64,000 nt of DNA from Tannerellaceae bacterium (GTDB lineage: Bacteria; Bacteroidota; Bacteroidia; Bacteroidales; Tannerellaceae). Positions within the stretch are counted from its first letter, which is position 1. Every line of letters starts with the position of its first letter. This document shows, in pieces, positions 45,788 through 54,780 of the stretch. Location: the NCBI GenBank assembly GCA_021203545.1, contig JAJQAZ010000180.1, positions 28,674 through 92,673 of the forward strand, given 5' to 3'. A program made the position numbers and the translations under genes. The notes under the pieces were generated by a model. The model did no database searches, had not been told where the DNA came from, and saw nothing but the letters and a program-made list of their open reading frames with translations.

Positions 45788-46485
45788 TAACAGTATTTTT
45801 TATGTCGCTGCAACATAGTAGAAGTGAGGGATACGCCAGCCGCATTTATGAAGCTTTTCTGGCCGGTGATATGACGGAGTGGATATCGGTAATGGAGGAT
45901 ATGGAACATTCGGATAAGGCTGATACAGCCCATTGGCTGGAGTTGACAGGATATTATTATGGGTGGGTTGGTTATCTGATCAATTCGGGACAGTCCGCGC
46001 AGGCAAAAGAGTATATAAAGAGAGGCGAAGCCATAATAGACCGTATCCTGAGTACGGAGCCGGAGAATGCGCAGGCACTTTCTTTTAAAGGTACTTTTAT
46101 TGTCTTTCGTTTGTCGCTGGCTAAACTGAAAGCTGTTGTACTTGGTCCGCAAAGCATGAAATATATAAATAAAGGATATGCAATTAATCCGCAACAATAC
46201 CAGATTATGGCGGATAAAGCGAATCTGTTGTATTATGCACCACCGGTTTTTGGAGGAAATAAAGAAGAAGCCCTGCATTTGTATCACGAATCTATCCGGA
46301 CGATGGAGAAAGAAGGCCGGGAATATCCCAATTGGTTTTATCTTAGTTTGCAGAATTCGCTGGCCGAAATGTATGAGAAACGGGGCGAAACGGAAATAGC
46401 CCGTCAGCTATATATCAAGTTGTTGGATAAAGAACCCCGTTATTTGCAGGTCAGGGAAAAACTGGATGCCATTACGGAAAAGTAG
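45721..46485 (+). CDS. Secreted TPR-like protein at the end of the crt cluster
   Basis: A roughly 254-residue protein. ATG 45721 (MDKNKTTYGSLERKG) precedes a signal-peptide-like stretch (FICIITVFFMSLQHSRSEG). The rest is helical with TPR-like repeats (GYLINSGQSAQAKEYIKRGE, MYEKRGETEIARQLYIKLL). It overlaps the glycosyltransferase gene by 67 bases. A role in carotenoid export or envelope placement is possible by position only; I know of no established function. Confidence 0.7.
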   Translation: MDKNKTTYGSLERKGCFRFICIITVFFMSLQHSRSEGYASRIYEAFLAGDMTEWISVMEDMEHSDKADTAHWLELTGYYYGWVGYLINSGQSAQAKEYIKRGEAIIDRILSTEPENAQALSFKGTFIVFRLSLAKLKAVVLGPQSMKYINKGYAINPQQYQIMADKANLLYYAPPVFGGNKEEALHLYHESIRTMEKEGREYPNWFYLSLQNSLAEMYEKRGETEIARQLYIKLLDKEPRYLQVREKLDAITEK

Positions 46486-46853
46486 TCTTATGAATAACAA
46501 ATTGATTTTATTAAGTGTTAAAAAACGTCCGTTTTGTTTTATCTTTGTTCGATATTGAATAATACAAAATGTTTCATACGATAAAATTAGTTTAATGGTA
46601 GGTATGGAATTCAACAGTCTGTTTGATCATCGCCTTTGGCGTAGACTGTATTTACCTGCTTTATTTCATTGAAAGTATAATTTCAGAAAAAAATAGTATT
46701 TGAATGATTGTGTTTGACTTTATTCTCTGGAAATTGGTAGTTTACCAGCATATAACCTTAGAGAACAGACAGCCGTATAACATAGATGTGATGCGGCAAG
46801 TCTGAAAATATTTCGTTTCTTCGCACTCGCAAATAAGTAAAAAACTCTATGTC
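46486..46853. other. Intergenic gap with a possible small RNA
   Basis: No gene is seen. TATCTTTGT at 46540-46548 is a -7-like element. A hairpin lies downstream: ACAGTCT (46614-46620) pairs with AGACTGT (46643-46649), with an inner CGCC-TTT-GGCG. This could be a small RNA or the leader of the recombinase gene. TTTG at about 46709 and TAGTTTACC 21 bases later could be a weak promoter for the recombinase. Confidence 0.35.
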
Positions 46854-48014
46854 ATGGAAAAAGTAATTTATAATTTAATCTTTAATCGCAAAAAACAACT
46901 TAACCCGGAAGGAAAAGCCCTTATCCAGGTGGAGGCGTACTGGAAAAAACAGAAAAAGTATTTTTCCACCAAAGTGTATATAAAACCCTGCCAATGGGAT
47001 AAAAAGAGGCGTTCGGTGAGGAATCATCCGAATATGGATGCTCTGAATCATTATTTGCAGGATTTTATAGTGGATTTGGAGAAGAAGGAGTTAAATATTA
47101 CTCAATCCGGCCGGTCTTTCTCGCTGGATGGTTTGAAAGAAGAATTTGTAGAGCGGCCCCAATCGTTTACCCAATTTATGCTGAAAGAGATCAAAAACAG
47201 TAATCTGAAGGTTTCTACGATGAAAAACCATGGTTCGACCCTGCATTTATTGGAGCAGTTTAAGCCTAATGTGGATTTTGATGATTTCAACTTTAATTTT
47301 CTTTGTGATTTTGAGAATTATTTGTTGAAGAACGAGTATCACCGGAATACGATAGCCAAACATATGAAACACCTGAAACGGTATATTAACCTGGCTATTA
47401 ATAAGGATCTTTTTGAAATGCATAAGTATCCGTTCCGGAAATATAAGATACGGTATATGGAGACTAAACGTACACATCTGACCCCCGAAGAACTTCACCA
47501 ACTGGAAAGTTTGCGGTTAGACAGGCGCGCCTCGTTGAGGAAATGCCTGGATATGTTTTTGTTCAGTTGTTATACAGGACTCCGTTTCTCGGATGTGGTA
47601 CGGATAAAGAAAGATAACTTTCTTTATATTGATGATAAATTGTGGTTGGTATATTCGTCGGTAAAAACAGATGTAAATGTACGGTTACCTCTGTCGCTCC
47701 TGTTTGAAGGTAAGTCTATACCTATTTATGAACGGTATAAGCATAATCCGCGTACACTCTTTAATTCATCACCGGATTCGAACTCGAATATCAATAAGCA
47801 GTTGGTAAGGATTGCTGATATGGCTAAACTGGAAAAAAGAATTTCTTTCCATACCGCCCGTCATACCAATGCAACATTGTTACTTTATAACGGGGCAAAT
47901 ATTACGACTGTTCAGAAGCTTTTAGGGCATAAAAGTGTGCGTACCACGGAGATATATAGTAATATCATAGATATGACGATTGTCCGGGACCTGGAGAAGA
48001 TCAACACACTCTGA
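46854..48014 (+). CDS. Orphan tyrosine recombinase/integrase
   Basis: A 386-residue tyrosine recombinase. An arm-binding domain (NPEGKALIQVEAYWKKQKKY) is followed by a SAM-like core-binding domain (about residues 100-200) and a catalytic domain. Catalytic residues: Arg in CYTGLRFSDVVR, Lys in VYSSVKTDVNVR, His and Arg in SFHTARHTN, His in LLGHKSV, Tyr in TTEIYSNI. Enzymes of this type integrate mobile elements or invert promoters. No cargo genes or tRNA target are adjacent. The gap downstream holds short repeats. Confidence 0.92.
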   Translation: MEKVIYNLIFNRKKQLNPEGKALIQVEAYWKKQKKYFSTKVYIKPCQWDKKRRSVRNHPNMDALNHYLQDFIVDLEKKELNITQSGRSFSLDGLKEEFVERPQSFTQFMLKEIKNSNLKVSTMKNHGSTLHLLEQFKPNVDFDDFNFNFLCDFENYLLKNEYHRNTIAKHMKHLKRYINLAINKDLFEMHKYPFRKYKIRYMETKRTHLTPEELHQLESLRLDRRASLRKCLDMFLFSCYTGLRFSDVVRIKKDNFLYIDDKLWLVYSSVKTDVNVRLPLSLLFEGKSIPIYERYKHNPRTLFNSSPDSNSNINKQLVRIADMAKLEKRISFHTARHTNATLLLYNGANITTVQKLLGHKSVRTTEIYSNIIDMTIVRDLEKINTL

Positions 48015-48019
48015 AAGAA

Positions 48020-48158
48020 ATGAAAAAGTAAAAATGAAAAAGTAAAAATGAAATATCTGTTGATGTTTCTATTTTATTTATCAAACCTTTACTTTAAATA
48101 TTGAACTTCTATTTAGTTTTGTTGCGAATAATTCTTCATTTTTCATTCTTCATTTTTC
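48020..48158. repeat. Two 14-nt direct repeats facing each other
   Basis: ATGAAAAAGTAAAA occurs twice in tandem at 48020-48047. ATTCTTCATTTTTC occurs twice at 48131-48158 and is roughly the reverse complement of the first pair (shared core ATGAAAAA). About 83 AT-rich bases lie between. It could be an inversion or binding site for the recombinase just upstream, or simple AT-rich slippage. Confidence 0.4.
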
Positions 48159-48191
48159 GTTTTATCAGGAATAATTCCGAAATTTGTTAGT

Positions 48192-49463
48192 ATGATGAAT
48201 AGACCTTTGGCCGAACGGCTGCGTCCAAAGACTTTGGACGATTATATAGGACAAAAACACTTAGTAGGGCCTGGGGCTGTACTACGTAAGATGATTGACG
48301 GGGGGCGTGTTCCATCTTTTATTTTGTGGGGGCCTCCGGGAGTGGGGAAAACTACGCTTGCACAGATTATATCCAATAAACTGGATGCTCCTTTTTATAC
48401 CCTGAGTGCTATCAGTTCGGGGGTGAAGGATGTTCGGGAAGTGATAGAGAAAGCAAAAAGTAACCGCTTTTTCAATACGGTTTCTCCCATTCTTTTTATT
48501 GATGAGATTCATCGTTTCAGTAAGTCGCAACAGGACTCGTTGTTGAATGCGGTGGAAACCGGTGTTGTTACCCTGATTGGCGCTACAACCGAGAATCCAT
48601 CGTTTGAGGTGATCCGCCCTTTACTTTCGCGTTGCCAGGTATATGTGTTAAAATCGTTGGATAAAGAGGATTTACTGACTTTGTTGCATAAAGCAATTAC
48701 AGAAGATGTAATCCTGAAGGAGAAGAATATCCAATTGACGGAAACCGGTGCCCTGCTTCGTTATTCGGGAGGGGATGCACGTAAACTATTGAATATACTG
48801 GATCTGGTAACTTCGGCGGAGGAAGGAGATACAATTGAGATTACGGATGAAAAGGTGGTAGAACGGTTGCAGGAAAATCCCGCAGCTTATGATAAGGGCG
48901 GGGAGATGCATTATGATATTATTTCTGCTTTTATTAAATCTATCCGGGGGAGTGACCCGGATGCGGCTATTTATTGGCTGGCGCGTATGGTTGCGGGCGG
49001 AGAAGACCCGGAATTTATAGCCCGCCGGCTGGTGATTTCGGCAGCCGAAGATATTGGACTGGCCAATCCGAATGCTTTATTGCTGGCGAATGCCTGCTTT
49101 GACGCTTTGAAAAAGATCGGATGGCCGGAAGGCCGTATTATTCTGGCTGAAGCTACGGTTTATCTGGCTACCAGTCCGAAGAGTAATTCGGCTTATATGG
49201 CTATTGATAAGGCTATAGACGCTGTGAACCGTACCGGGAATCTTCCGGTACCTCTGCATTTGCGGAATGCTCCTACCAAACTGATGAAAGAACTTGACTA
49301 TGGGAAGGAGTATAAATATGCCCATAGTTACGCCAATAATTTTGTTAATCAGGAGTATCTGCCTAAAGAATTATTGACCGAACACTTTTGGGAGGGACAA
49401 AGTAATGCGGCTGAACAGAAAATGACCGAACAGATGAAGCGATTGTGGGGGAACCGGTATTGA
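48192..49463 (+). CDS. rarA: Replication-associated recombination ATPase RarA (MgsA)
   Basis: A 423-residue AAA+ clamp-loader-like ATPase that acts at stalled forks. Motifs: PLAERLRPKTLDDYIGQKH at the start, Walker A WGPPGVGKTTLAQI, Walker B LFIDEIHRFSKSQQD, sensor 1 GATTENPSFEV and the C-terminal MgsA domain (FIARRLVISAAEDIGLANP). Start ATG 48192 or the next codon. The frame is intact. Confidence 0.96.
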   Translation: MMNRPLAERLRPKTLDDYIGQKHLVGPGAVLRKMIDGGRVPSFILWGPPGVGKTTLAQIISNKLDAPFYTLSAISSGVKDVREVIEKAKSNRFFNTVSPILFIDEIHRFSKSQQDSLLNAVETGVVTLIGATTENPSFEVIRPLLSRCQVYVLKSLDKEDLLTLLHKAITEDVILKEKNIQLTETGALLRYSGGDARKLLNILDLVTSAEEGDTIEITDEKVVERLQENPAAYDKGGEMHYDIISAFIKSIRGSDPDAAIYWLARMVAGGEDPEFIARRLVISAAEDIGLANPNALLLANACFDALKKIGWPEGRIILAEATVYLATSPKSNSAYMAIDKAIDAVNRTGNLPVPLHLRNAPTKLMKELDYGKEYKYAHSYANNFVNQEYLPKELLTEHFWEGQSNAAEQKMTEQMKRLWGNRY

Positions 49464-49594
49464 GGAAAATTGTTAGTTAAATTGCAATTTTCCTTACTAA
49501 TTACTGATTGGTGTTGAAAAAATCTGTAATTTAGCCGCCTCTTTGAGAAAAATACTAACTTATTATATTACTTAAACAATAAAAAGAGATTGGT

Positions 49595-50662
49595 ATGAAA
49601 AAGCATAATTTTTCTGCAGGTCCATCTATCCTAAGCGACTATACGATCAAAAACTCGGCCGCCGCGGTAGAGAATTTTGCCGGTACAGGGTTGTCCCTGC
49701 TGGAAGTCTCCCACAGAAGTAAAGAGTTTGTGGTAGTTTGTGACGAAGCGCGTGCATTAGTAAAAGAATTACTGGATGTACCCGCCGGATACGAAGTTGT
49801 ATTCCTGGGCGGGGGGGCAAGCCTTCAGTTTTGTATGGTTCCTTACAACCTGATGAAAACGAAAGCCGCTTATCTGGATACCGGTACATGGGCATCCAAT
49901 GCGATTAAGGAGGCTAAGTTATTTGGTGAAGTAGATGTGGTAGCCTCGTCGAAAGATGCAAATTACTCTTTTATACCGAAAGATTATGTGATACCTGAAG
50001 ATGCGGATTATTTCCACTTTACATCTAATAATACCATTTTCGGAACAGAGATGCGTTATGATCCGGATGTAAAAGCACGGTTGGTTTCGGATATGTCTTC
50101 CGATATTTTCTCACGTCCTATAGATATTTCAAAATATGGTGTTATTTATGCCGGTGCACAAAAGAACCTGGCTCCTGCGGGGGTAACGCTGGCTATTGTG
50201 CGTGAAGATGCTTTGGGGCAGGTAGAACGTCCGATTCCAACGATGTTGAACTACAATACTCATATCAAGAAGGAGTCTATGTTCAATACCCCTCCTGTAT
50301 TCCCGATCTTTGCAGCTTTGCAGACCTTGCAATGGTATAAACAGCAGGGCGGTGTGGCAGCTATGGAAAAACTGAATATTGAAAAGGCGGCTATCCTGTA
50401 TGATGAAATAGACAGAAACAGATTGTTTAAAGGAACAGCTGCTGTAGAAGACCGTTCTATTATGAATGTTTGTTTCGTGATGAATGATGAATACAAGGAG
50501 CTGGAAGCTGACTTTAATGCCTTTGCTACAGCAGCCGGCATGTCTGGTATTAAAGGTCACCGCTCAGTAGGTGGATTCCGTGCTTCTATTTACAATGCGA
50601 TGCCTAAGAGCAGCGTTGAGGCGTTAATAGCTTGTATGCAGGAATTTGAAAAACAACACTGA
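49595..50662 (+). CDS. serC: Phosphoserine aminotransferase
   Basis: A 355-residue PLP enzyme converting 3-phosphohydroxypyruvate to phosphoserine. It starts [15 protein letters not shown], the PLP Lys is in [14 protein letters not shown], and [17 protein letters not shown] is at the C-terminus, as is standard for SerC. It is followed with a one-base gap by serA, making a serine-synthesis operon. Confidence 0.97.
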   Translation: MKKHNFSAGPSILSDYTIKNSAAAVENFAGTGLSLLEVSHRSKEFVVVCDEARALVKELLDVPAGYEVVFLGGGASLQFCMVPYNLMKTKAAYLDTGTWASNAIKEAKLFGEVDVVASSKDANYSFIPKDYVIPEDADYFHFTSNNTIFGTEMRYDPDVKARLVSDMSSDIFSRPIDISKYGVIYAGAQKNLAPAGVTLAIVREDALGQVERPIPTMLNYNTHIKKESMFNTPPVFPIFAALQTLQWYKQQGGVAAMEKLNIEKAAILYDEIDRNRLFKGTAAVEDRSIMNVCFVMNDEYKELEADFNAFATAAGMSGIKGHRSVGGFRASIYNAMPKSSVEALIACMQEFEKQH

Positions 50663-50663
50663 T

Positions 50664-51584
50664 ATGGCAAAAGTATTAGTCGCAACAGATAAACCGTTTG
50701 CTGCCGTTGCAGTAAACGGTATCCGTGAAGTAATAGAAGGTGCCGGTATGGAACTGGCACTACTGGAAAAATATACAGAGAAAGCACAGTTGCTGGATGC
50801 GGTAAAAGATGTGGATGCAATCATTATCCGTAGTGATATTATTGATGCAGAAGTATTGGATGCAGCTAAACAGTTGAAGATCGTGGTTCGTGCCGGAGCC
50901 GGTTACGATAATGTAGATCTGGAAGCTGCTACAGCCCACAATGTTTGTGTGATGAATACCCCGGGACAAAACTCGAATGCTGTTGCCGAATTGGTATTTG
51001 GTATGCTGGTTTTTGCGGTTCGTAACTTTTACAACGGTACTTCCGGAACTGAACTGAAAGGTAAGAAACTGGGTATTCTGGCTTATGGGAATGTAGGTCG
51101 TAATGTGGCCCGTATTGCCAAAGGGTTTGGTATGGATGTGTATGCATATGACGCGTATACTCCGGTACCGGCTATTGAAGCAGACGGTGTGACGGCAGTA
51201 GCTTCGACAGAAGAACTATTTAAAACCTGTCCGGTTATTTCTTTGCATATCCCTGCCACAGCAGAAACCAAAGGTTCGATTAACTTTGAACTGATGAATT
51301 CCATGCCAAAAGGCGCTGTAGTAGTGAATACGGCCCGTAAAGAAGTAATGGATGAAGCCGGGTTGAAACAGATGTTTGAAGCCCGTCCGGACTTTAAGTA
51401 TGTAAGTGATATTAAGCCGGCTATCGATGCAGAATTAAAAGAGGCTTATCCGGACCGTTATTTTGCTACTCCCAAGAAAATGGGAGCACAAACTTCGGAG
51501 GCTAATATCAATGCCGGTATTGCTGCTGCGGAACAAATTGTAGGCTTTCTGCAAAACGGAAACGAAAAGTATCGCGTAAATTAA
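50664..51584 (+). CDS. serA: D-3-phosphoglycerate dehydrogenase
   Basis: A 306-residue NAD-dependent dehydrogenase for the first step of serine synthesis. NAD motif LAYGNVGRNVARIAKGFGMD, RAGAGYDNVDLEAAT and VNTARKEVMDEAGL are typical of the family. It lacks the C-terminal ACT domain, as is common in Bacteroidota. ATG 50664 is chosen because MAKVLVATDKPF is the family start and follows the serC stop directly. Confidence 0.95.
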   Translation: MAKVLVATDKPFAAVAVNGIREVIEGAGMELALLEKYTEKAQLLDAVKDVDAIIIRSDIIDAEVLDAAKQLKIVVRAGAGYDNVDLEAATAHNVCVMNTPGQNSNAVAELVFGMLVFAVRNFYNGTSGTELKGKKLGILAYGNVGRNVARIAKGFGMDVYAYDAYTPVPAIEADGVTAVASTEELFKTCPVISLHIPATAETKGSINFELMNSMPKGAVVVNTARKEVMDEAGLKQMFEARPDFKYVSDIKPAIDAELKEAYPDRYFATPKKMGAQTSEANINAGIAAAEQIVGFLQNGNEKYRVN

Positions 51585-51590
51585 TAAATT

Positions 51591-51775
51591 ATAGTAGTTA
51601 TCACTCGCTTTGCTCGTTAGTAGTCATCCGGCACTTTGTGCCTTAGTAGTCATCGCTCCTTACAGTCGCTGGTAGTCAAGTAGTGAAAGAATAAATATTC
51701 GTATTTCTACTTAACTACTAATGAGCAAGGCGAATGATGACTACTAAGTGAGCAAAGCGAGTGATAACTACTTAA
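51591..51775. repeat. Modular TAGTAGT hairpin array, copy C
   Basis: The left arm runs TAGTAGTTATC-ACTCGCTTTGCTCG-TTAGTAGTCATCC-GGCACTTTGTGCC-TTAGTAGTCATC-GCTCCTTACAGTCGCTG. It then closes with a perfect stem AGTAGTCAAGTAG...CTACTTAACTACT (one G-U pair) around AATAAATATT. The right arm is an inverted copy (AATGAGCAAGGCGAATGATG, AAGTGAGCAAAGCGAGTGAT). The module GGCAC-TTT-GTGCC is itself a perfect hairpin. It fills the gap between serA and DUF1015. Confidence 0.8.
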
Positions 51776-51785
51776 AATAAAAGCT

Positions 51786-53033
51786 ATGGCTATTATAAAA
51801 CCATTCAAAGGAATTCGTCCGCCGAAAGAACTGGTGGAACAGGTGGCTTCCCGCCCTTACGATGTGCTTAATTCTGAAGAGGCACGCCGGGAAGCAGGTG
51901 ATAACAAAAAGTCATTGTATCATATTATTAAACCGGAGATTGATTTTCCGGTAGGTACGGATGAACATGATGAAGTAGTATATGAGAAAGCTGCTGAGAA
52001 TTTTCAGAAGTTTCAGGATAAAGGCTGGCTGGTGCAGGATGATAAAGAACAGTATTATGTATATGCCCAGACTATGAACGGACGTACGCAATACGGCCTG
52101 GTCGTATGTGCGTATGTGGATGACTATATGAAGGGTAATATCAAAAAACATGAGTTAACCCGCCGGGATAAAGAAGAGGACCGGATGAAACATGTACGTG
52201 TAAATAATGCCAATATCGAACCGGTATTCTTTGCTTATCCTGATAATCCGGAACTGGATGCAATTGTAAAAAAATATGCTCAAAACGAGCCGGAGTATGA
52301 TTTTGTGGCGGAACTGGATGGTTTTGGCCATACCTTCTGGATCATTGATGATGCAGCCGATATTGCCCGTATTACTGAACTGTTTGCTGAAATTCCTTCG
52401 CTTTATATTGCAGACGGACATCACCGCTCCGCAGCGGCGGCACTGGTTGGTGTAGAGAAAGCACAGCAGAATCCGGATCATCGCGGAGATGAAGAGTATA
52501 ATTACTTTATGGCTGTTTGTTTCCCTGCGAACCAACTTACGATTATTGATTACAACCGTGTGGTGAAAGACCTGAATGGTTTAACGGATGAAGAGTTCCT
52601 TGCTAAACTGGAACAAAACTTTGTTGTTGAAAAGAAAGGTACGGATATCTATAAACCGGAAGCGTTGCATAATATGTCTGTTTATCTTTCCGGTTACTGG
52701 TATTCGCTGACAGCCAAAGAGGGAACCTATGATGATAATGACCCGATTGGTGTGTTGGATGTAACAATTACTTCCAACCTGATTCTGGATGAAATTTTAG
52801 GTATTAAAGACCTTCGTTCGGATAAACGGATTGATTTCGTAGGAGGTATCCGTGGGTTGGGTGAACTAAAACGCCGGGTAGATAGCGGCGAAATGCGTGT
52901 GGCACTGGCTCTTTATCCGGTATCCATGAAGCAATTGATCGACATTGCCGACACAGGTAATATTATGCCTCCCAAAACAACCTGGTTTGAACCTAAACTA
53001 CGTTCAGGCCTGGTAATACATAAGTTGGTGTAA
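51786..53033 (+). CDS. DUF1015 family protein
   Basis: A 415-residue protein of the DUF1015 family (AIIKPFKGIRPPKELVEQVA, SRPYDVLNSEEARREAG, YIADGHHRSAAAALVG). DUF1015 genes are commonly found beside serC and serA in Bacteroidota, and the same order is seen here. A role in serine metabolism is inferred from position only. The distance to serA is taken up by hairpin array C. Confidence 0.88.
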   Translation: MAIIKPFKGIRPPKELVEQVASRPYDVLNSEEARREAGDNKKSLYHIIKPEIDFPVGTDEHDEVVYEKAAENFQKFQDKGWLVQDDKEQYYVYAQTMNGRTQYGLVVCAYVDDYMKGNIKKHELTRRDKEEDRMKHVRVNNANIEPVFFAYPDNPELDAIVKKYAQNEPEYDFVAELDGFGHTFWIIDDAADIARITELFAEIPSLYIADGHHRSAAAALVGVEKAQQNPDHRGDEEYNYFMAVCFPANQLTIIDYNRVVKDLNGLTDEEFLAKLEQNFVVEKKGTDIYKPEALHNMSVYLSGYWYSLTAKEGTYDDNDPIGVLDVTITSNLILDEILGIKDLRSDKRIDFVGGIRGLGELKRRVDSGEMRVALALYPVSMKQLIDIADTGNIMPPKTTWFEPKLRSGLVIHKLV

Positions 53034-53045
53034 CAATATGTTCTA

Positions 53046-53127
53046 ATCCTGAAAGGATTGAATGTGAATACCCCCCCAGTCGCTTCGCTTCACTGGGGAT
53101 TATTCATATTCTACCCCTATTGGGGTA
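53046..53127. repeat. Three hairpins between convergent genes
   Basis: AATCCT-GAA-AGGATT (53046-53060), CCCCAGT...ACTGGGG (53074-53098) inside GAATA/TATTC, and TACCCC-TATT-GGGGTA (53112-53127). They lie between the DUF1015 stop and the stop of the minus-strand DUF3857 gene, and probably end transcription from both sides. The form (CCTGAAAGG, then GTGAATA, then a CCCC/GGGG stem) is a common non-coding repeat pattern in Bacteroidota. Confidence 0.6.
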
Positions 53128-53140
53128 AAGACTTTTCTTT

Positions 53141-54776
53141 CTATTTCTTCCGTAACAGTACCGAACGGGTAACTTCATCGTTCCAGGCTACCATTAAGGT
53201 TCTGAAATCGGCATAGATATCCGGGGTAATTGTTGTTGTGTTGAATGTTAGTTTCCGGGTTATTGTAACCATTTTCCCTGCCTGCTCTATTTTATATTCA
53301 TAATTGCCTGCTTTGTTGGAAATCGTGCGTGTAGCGTCTGTTTGTATTAACAGTTCCATTTCGTCGGGAATCTCTACTGAATAAACATTGTATTCGCCCG
53401 CATCATAAGGAAGGGATAATATCTTTTCTCTTATAGTGTTATACCTATGAAAACCTTTTTTTGCGGATATCCTCTTTTCCTTCCGGCAATGACAGGAGAT
53501 GATAATTAGCAGGAAGTTCCATAGAAGAAACACTCTTCACTTCGTTACCGGAATCTATTGTTAAAGTAAAAGTAGCAGGTTTATCTGTGCACGCAGAAGG
53601 AAGTTCTATGTTTCCTTTTTCTCCTTTGGAAGAAACGATCCGTAAAGGGTATAAATCCGGATAAAGACAGGCCGGAGGTATTCCTTTTCCGGATACGCTT
53701 AAAGGTTTTTCGTTACAAACAACGAAAAGTTCTTTTATTGCACTCAGCCCCATACTTTCTTCCGGTGCATCTGTCTGATAGATAGCCCATAATTGGGGAT
53801 TATATTCCAGTGCGGATAAAAGGGTATAAAGCATATTTGCTTTTTCCGCAGCAGTAGCGTACGCAGAACCGGTAACCTCACTCAAGGGCCGTATCCGGTA
53901 ACCGGTTTCCTGTAAGGATAGAGGGAATAGGTCCAGTTTGGTATGTACATAATCCAGAATGGCTTCTATTTTTTCCGTATCTCCTTCTACGTGTCCGGTT
54001 AATGCTTCTGCAAATGTCAGAAATTGCAAACGGTCTTTTGACGGGTTGAATTGAGCAAACAGGGAAGCCAGTGCTTCTTCCTCTGTGCGCCAGGTAGAAG
54101 CAGCAAGGAACGGTACATCTCCATTTGCCATCCACACATCAGGAGCCTGCGAGGCAGCGGGCAGGTCACGGAATACCCATTTAATTGTTTTCTTTCCTTC
54201 TGTATTTCCGGTTTGTGGAGTCGCTTTTATCTGTGCCAGATAATAATGAAGGGATTTACTCTGTGGTACGGATATTGAAATTGTATATTCCTTTACCGGA
54301 GAGGTTTGTTCAATCTCTTCAAACAGGTCCAGTTCCGTCAGGTATCCGGGTTTGGTCAATACCGAATAATCCAGATAAATCGTTGCTTCCAGTTCCAGTC
54401 CGGTATGTACGATTACTAACTCTTTCAGGTGATTATGGCCGGGCGCATTGGCTGCCTGCCGGGGTAATACTTCCACAAATGCGTTTTCCGGTGTTTCTAT
54501 AATTGTACCGTCTTTCTGGCGGGTATACGAACTGTGGATTTTTATTTCCTGATACTGTGGGTTATATACAATAAAACTTTCGCCATACGTTCTGTTCATT
54601 GCGGTATGGGTAAAAAGGGTCAGTTCCATTGAATATCTGTATTCCTGGCTTCCATCCGCATTCAGGGTATAGGCTCTGGACAATGTCCGGTATTCTGCCT
54701 CCGGTGCAGCATAGGCTGCGGAAGAAAAGAGTAGTGCCAGAAGGAGCGTTACATTATATATAGATACGTTTTTCAT
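53141..54776 (-). pseudogene. DUF3857/transglutaminase-like protein without active site, frameshifted
   Basis: An exported protein (signal NVTLLLALLFSSAAYA) with an N-terminal DUF3857-like domain (AMNRTYGESFIVYNPQY, IIETPENAFVEVLP) and a transglutaminase-like domain. Where its neighbour has RCGVCKD, this one has SAYATAAEK, so the catalytic Cys is missing, and no clear His or Asp follows. It is probably a non-catalytic paralogue. A run of seven T (53456-53462) needs six; then IRKK continues as GFHRYNTIREKILSLPYDAG to the end at 53141. It lies five bases after the end of the active paralogue. Confidence 0.8.
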
Positions 54777-54780
54777 CTGC

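Noticed and set aside
49647..51304. Minus-strand reading frames opposite serC and serA
   Set aside because: They are shadows of two strongly conserved enzymes, with no homology of their own.
51591..51775. CRISPR array
   Set aside because: The repeated linker is only about 12 nt, modules are 13-17 nt and partly self-complementary, part of the array is inverted, and no cas gene is near.
46854..53033. Integrated element or genomic island ending at the recombinase
   Set aside because: No tRNA target, no transfer or phage genes, and the neighbours (rarA, serC, serA) are ordinary chromosomal genes.
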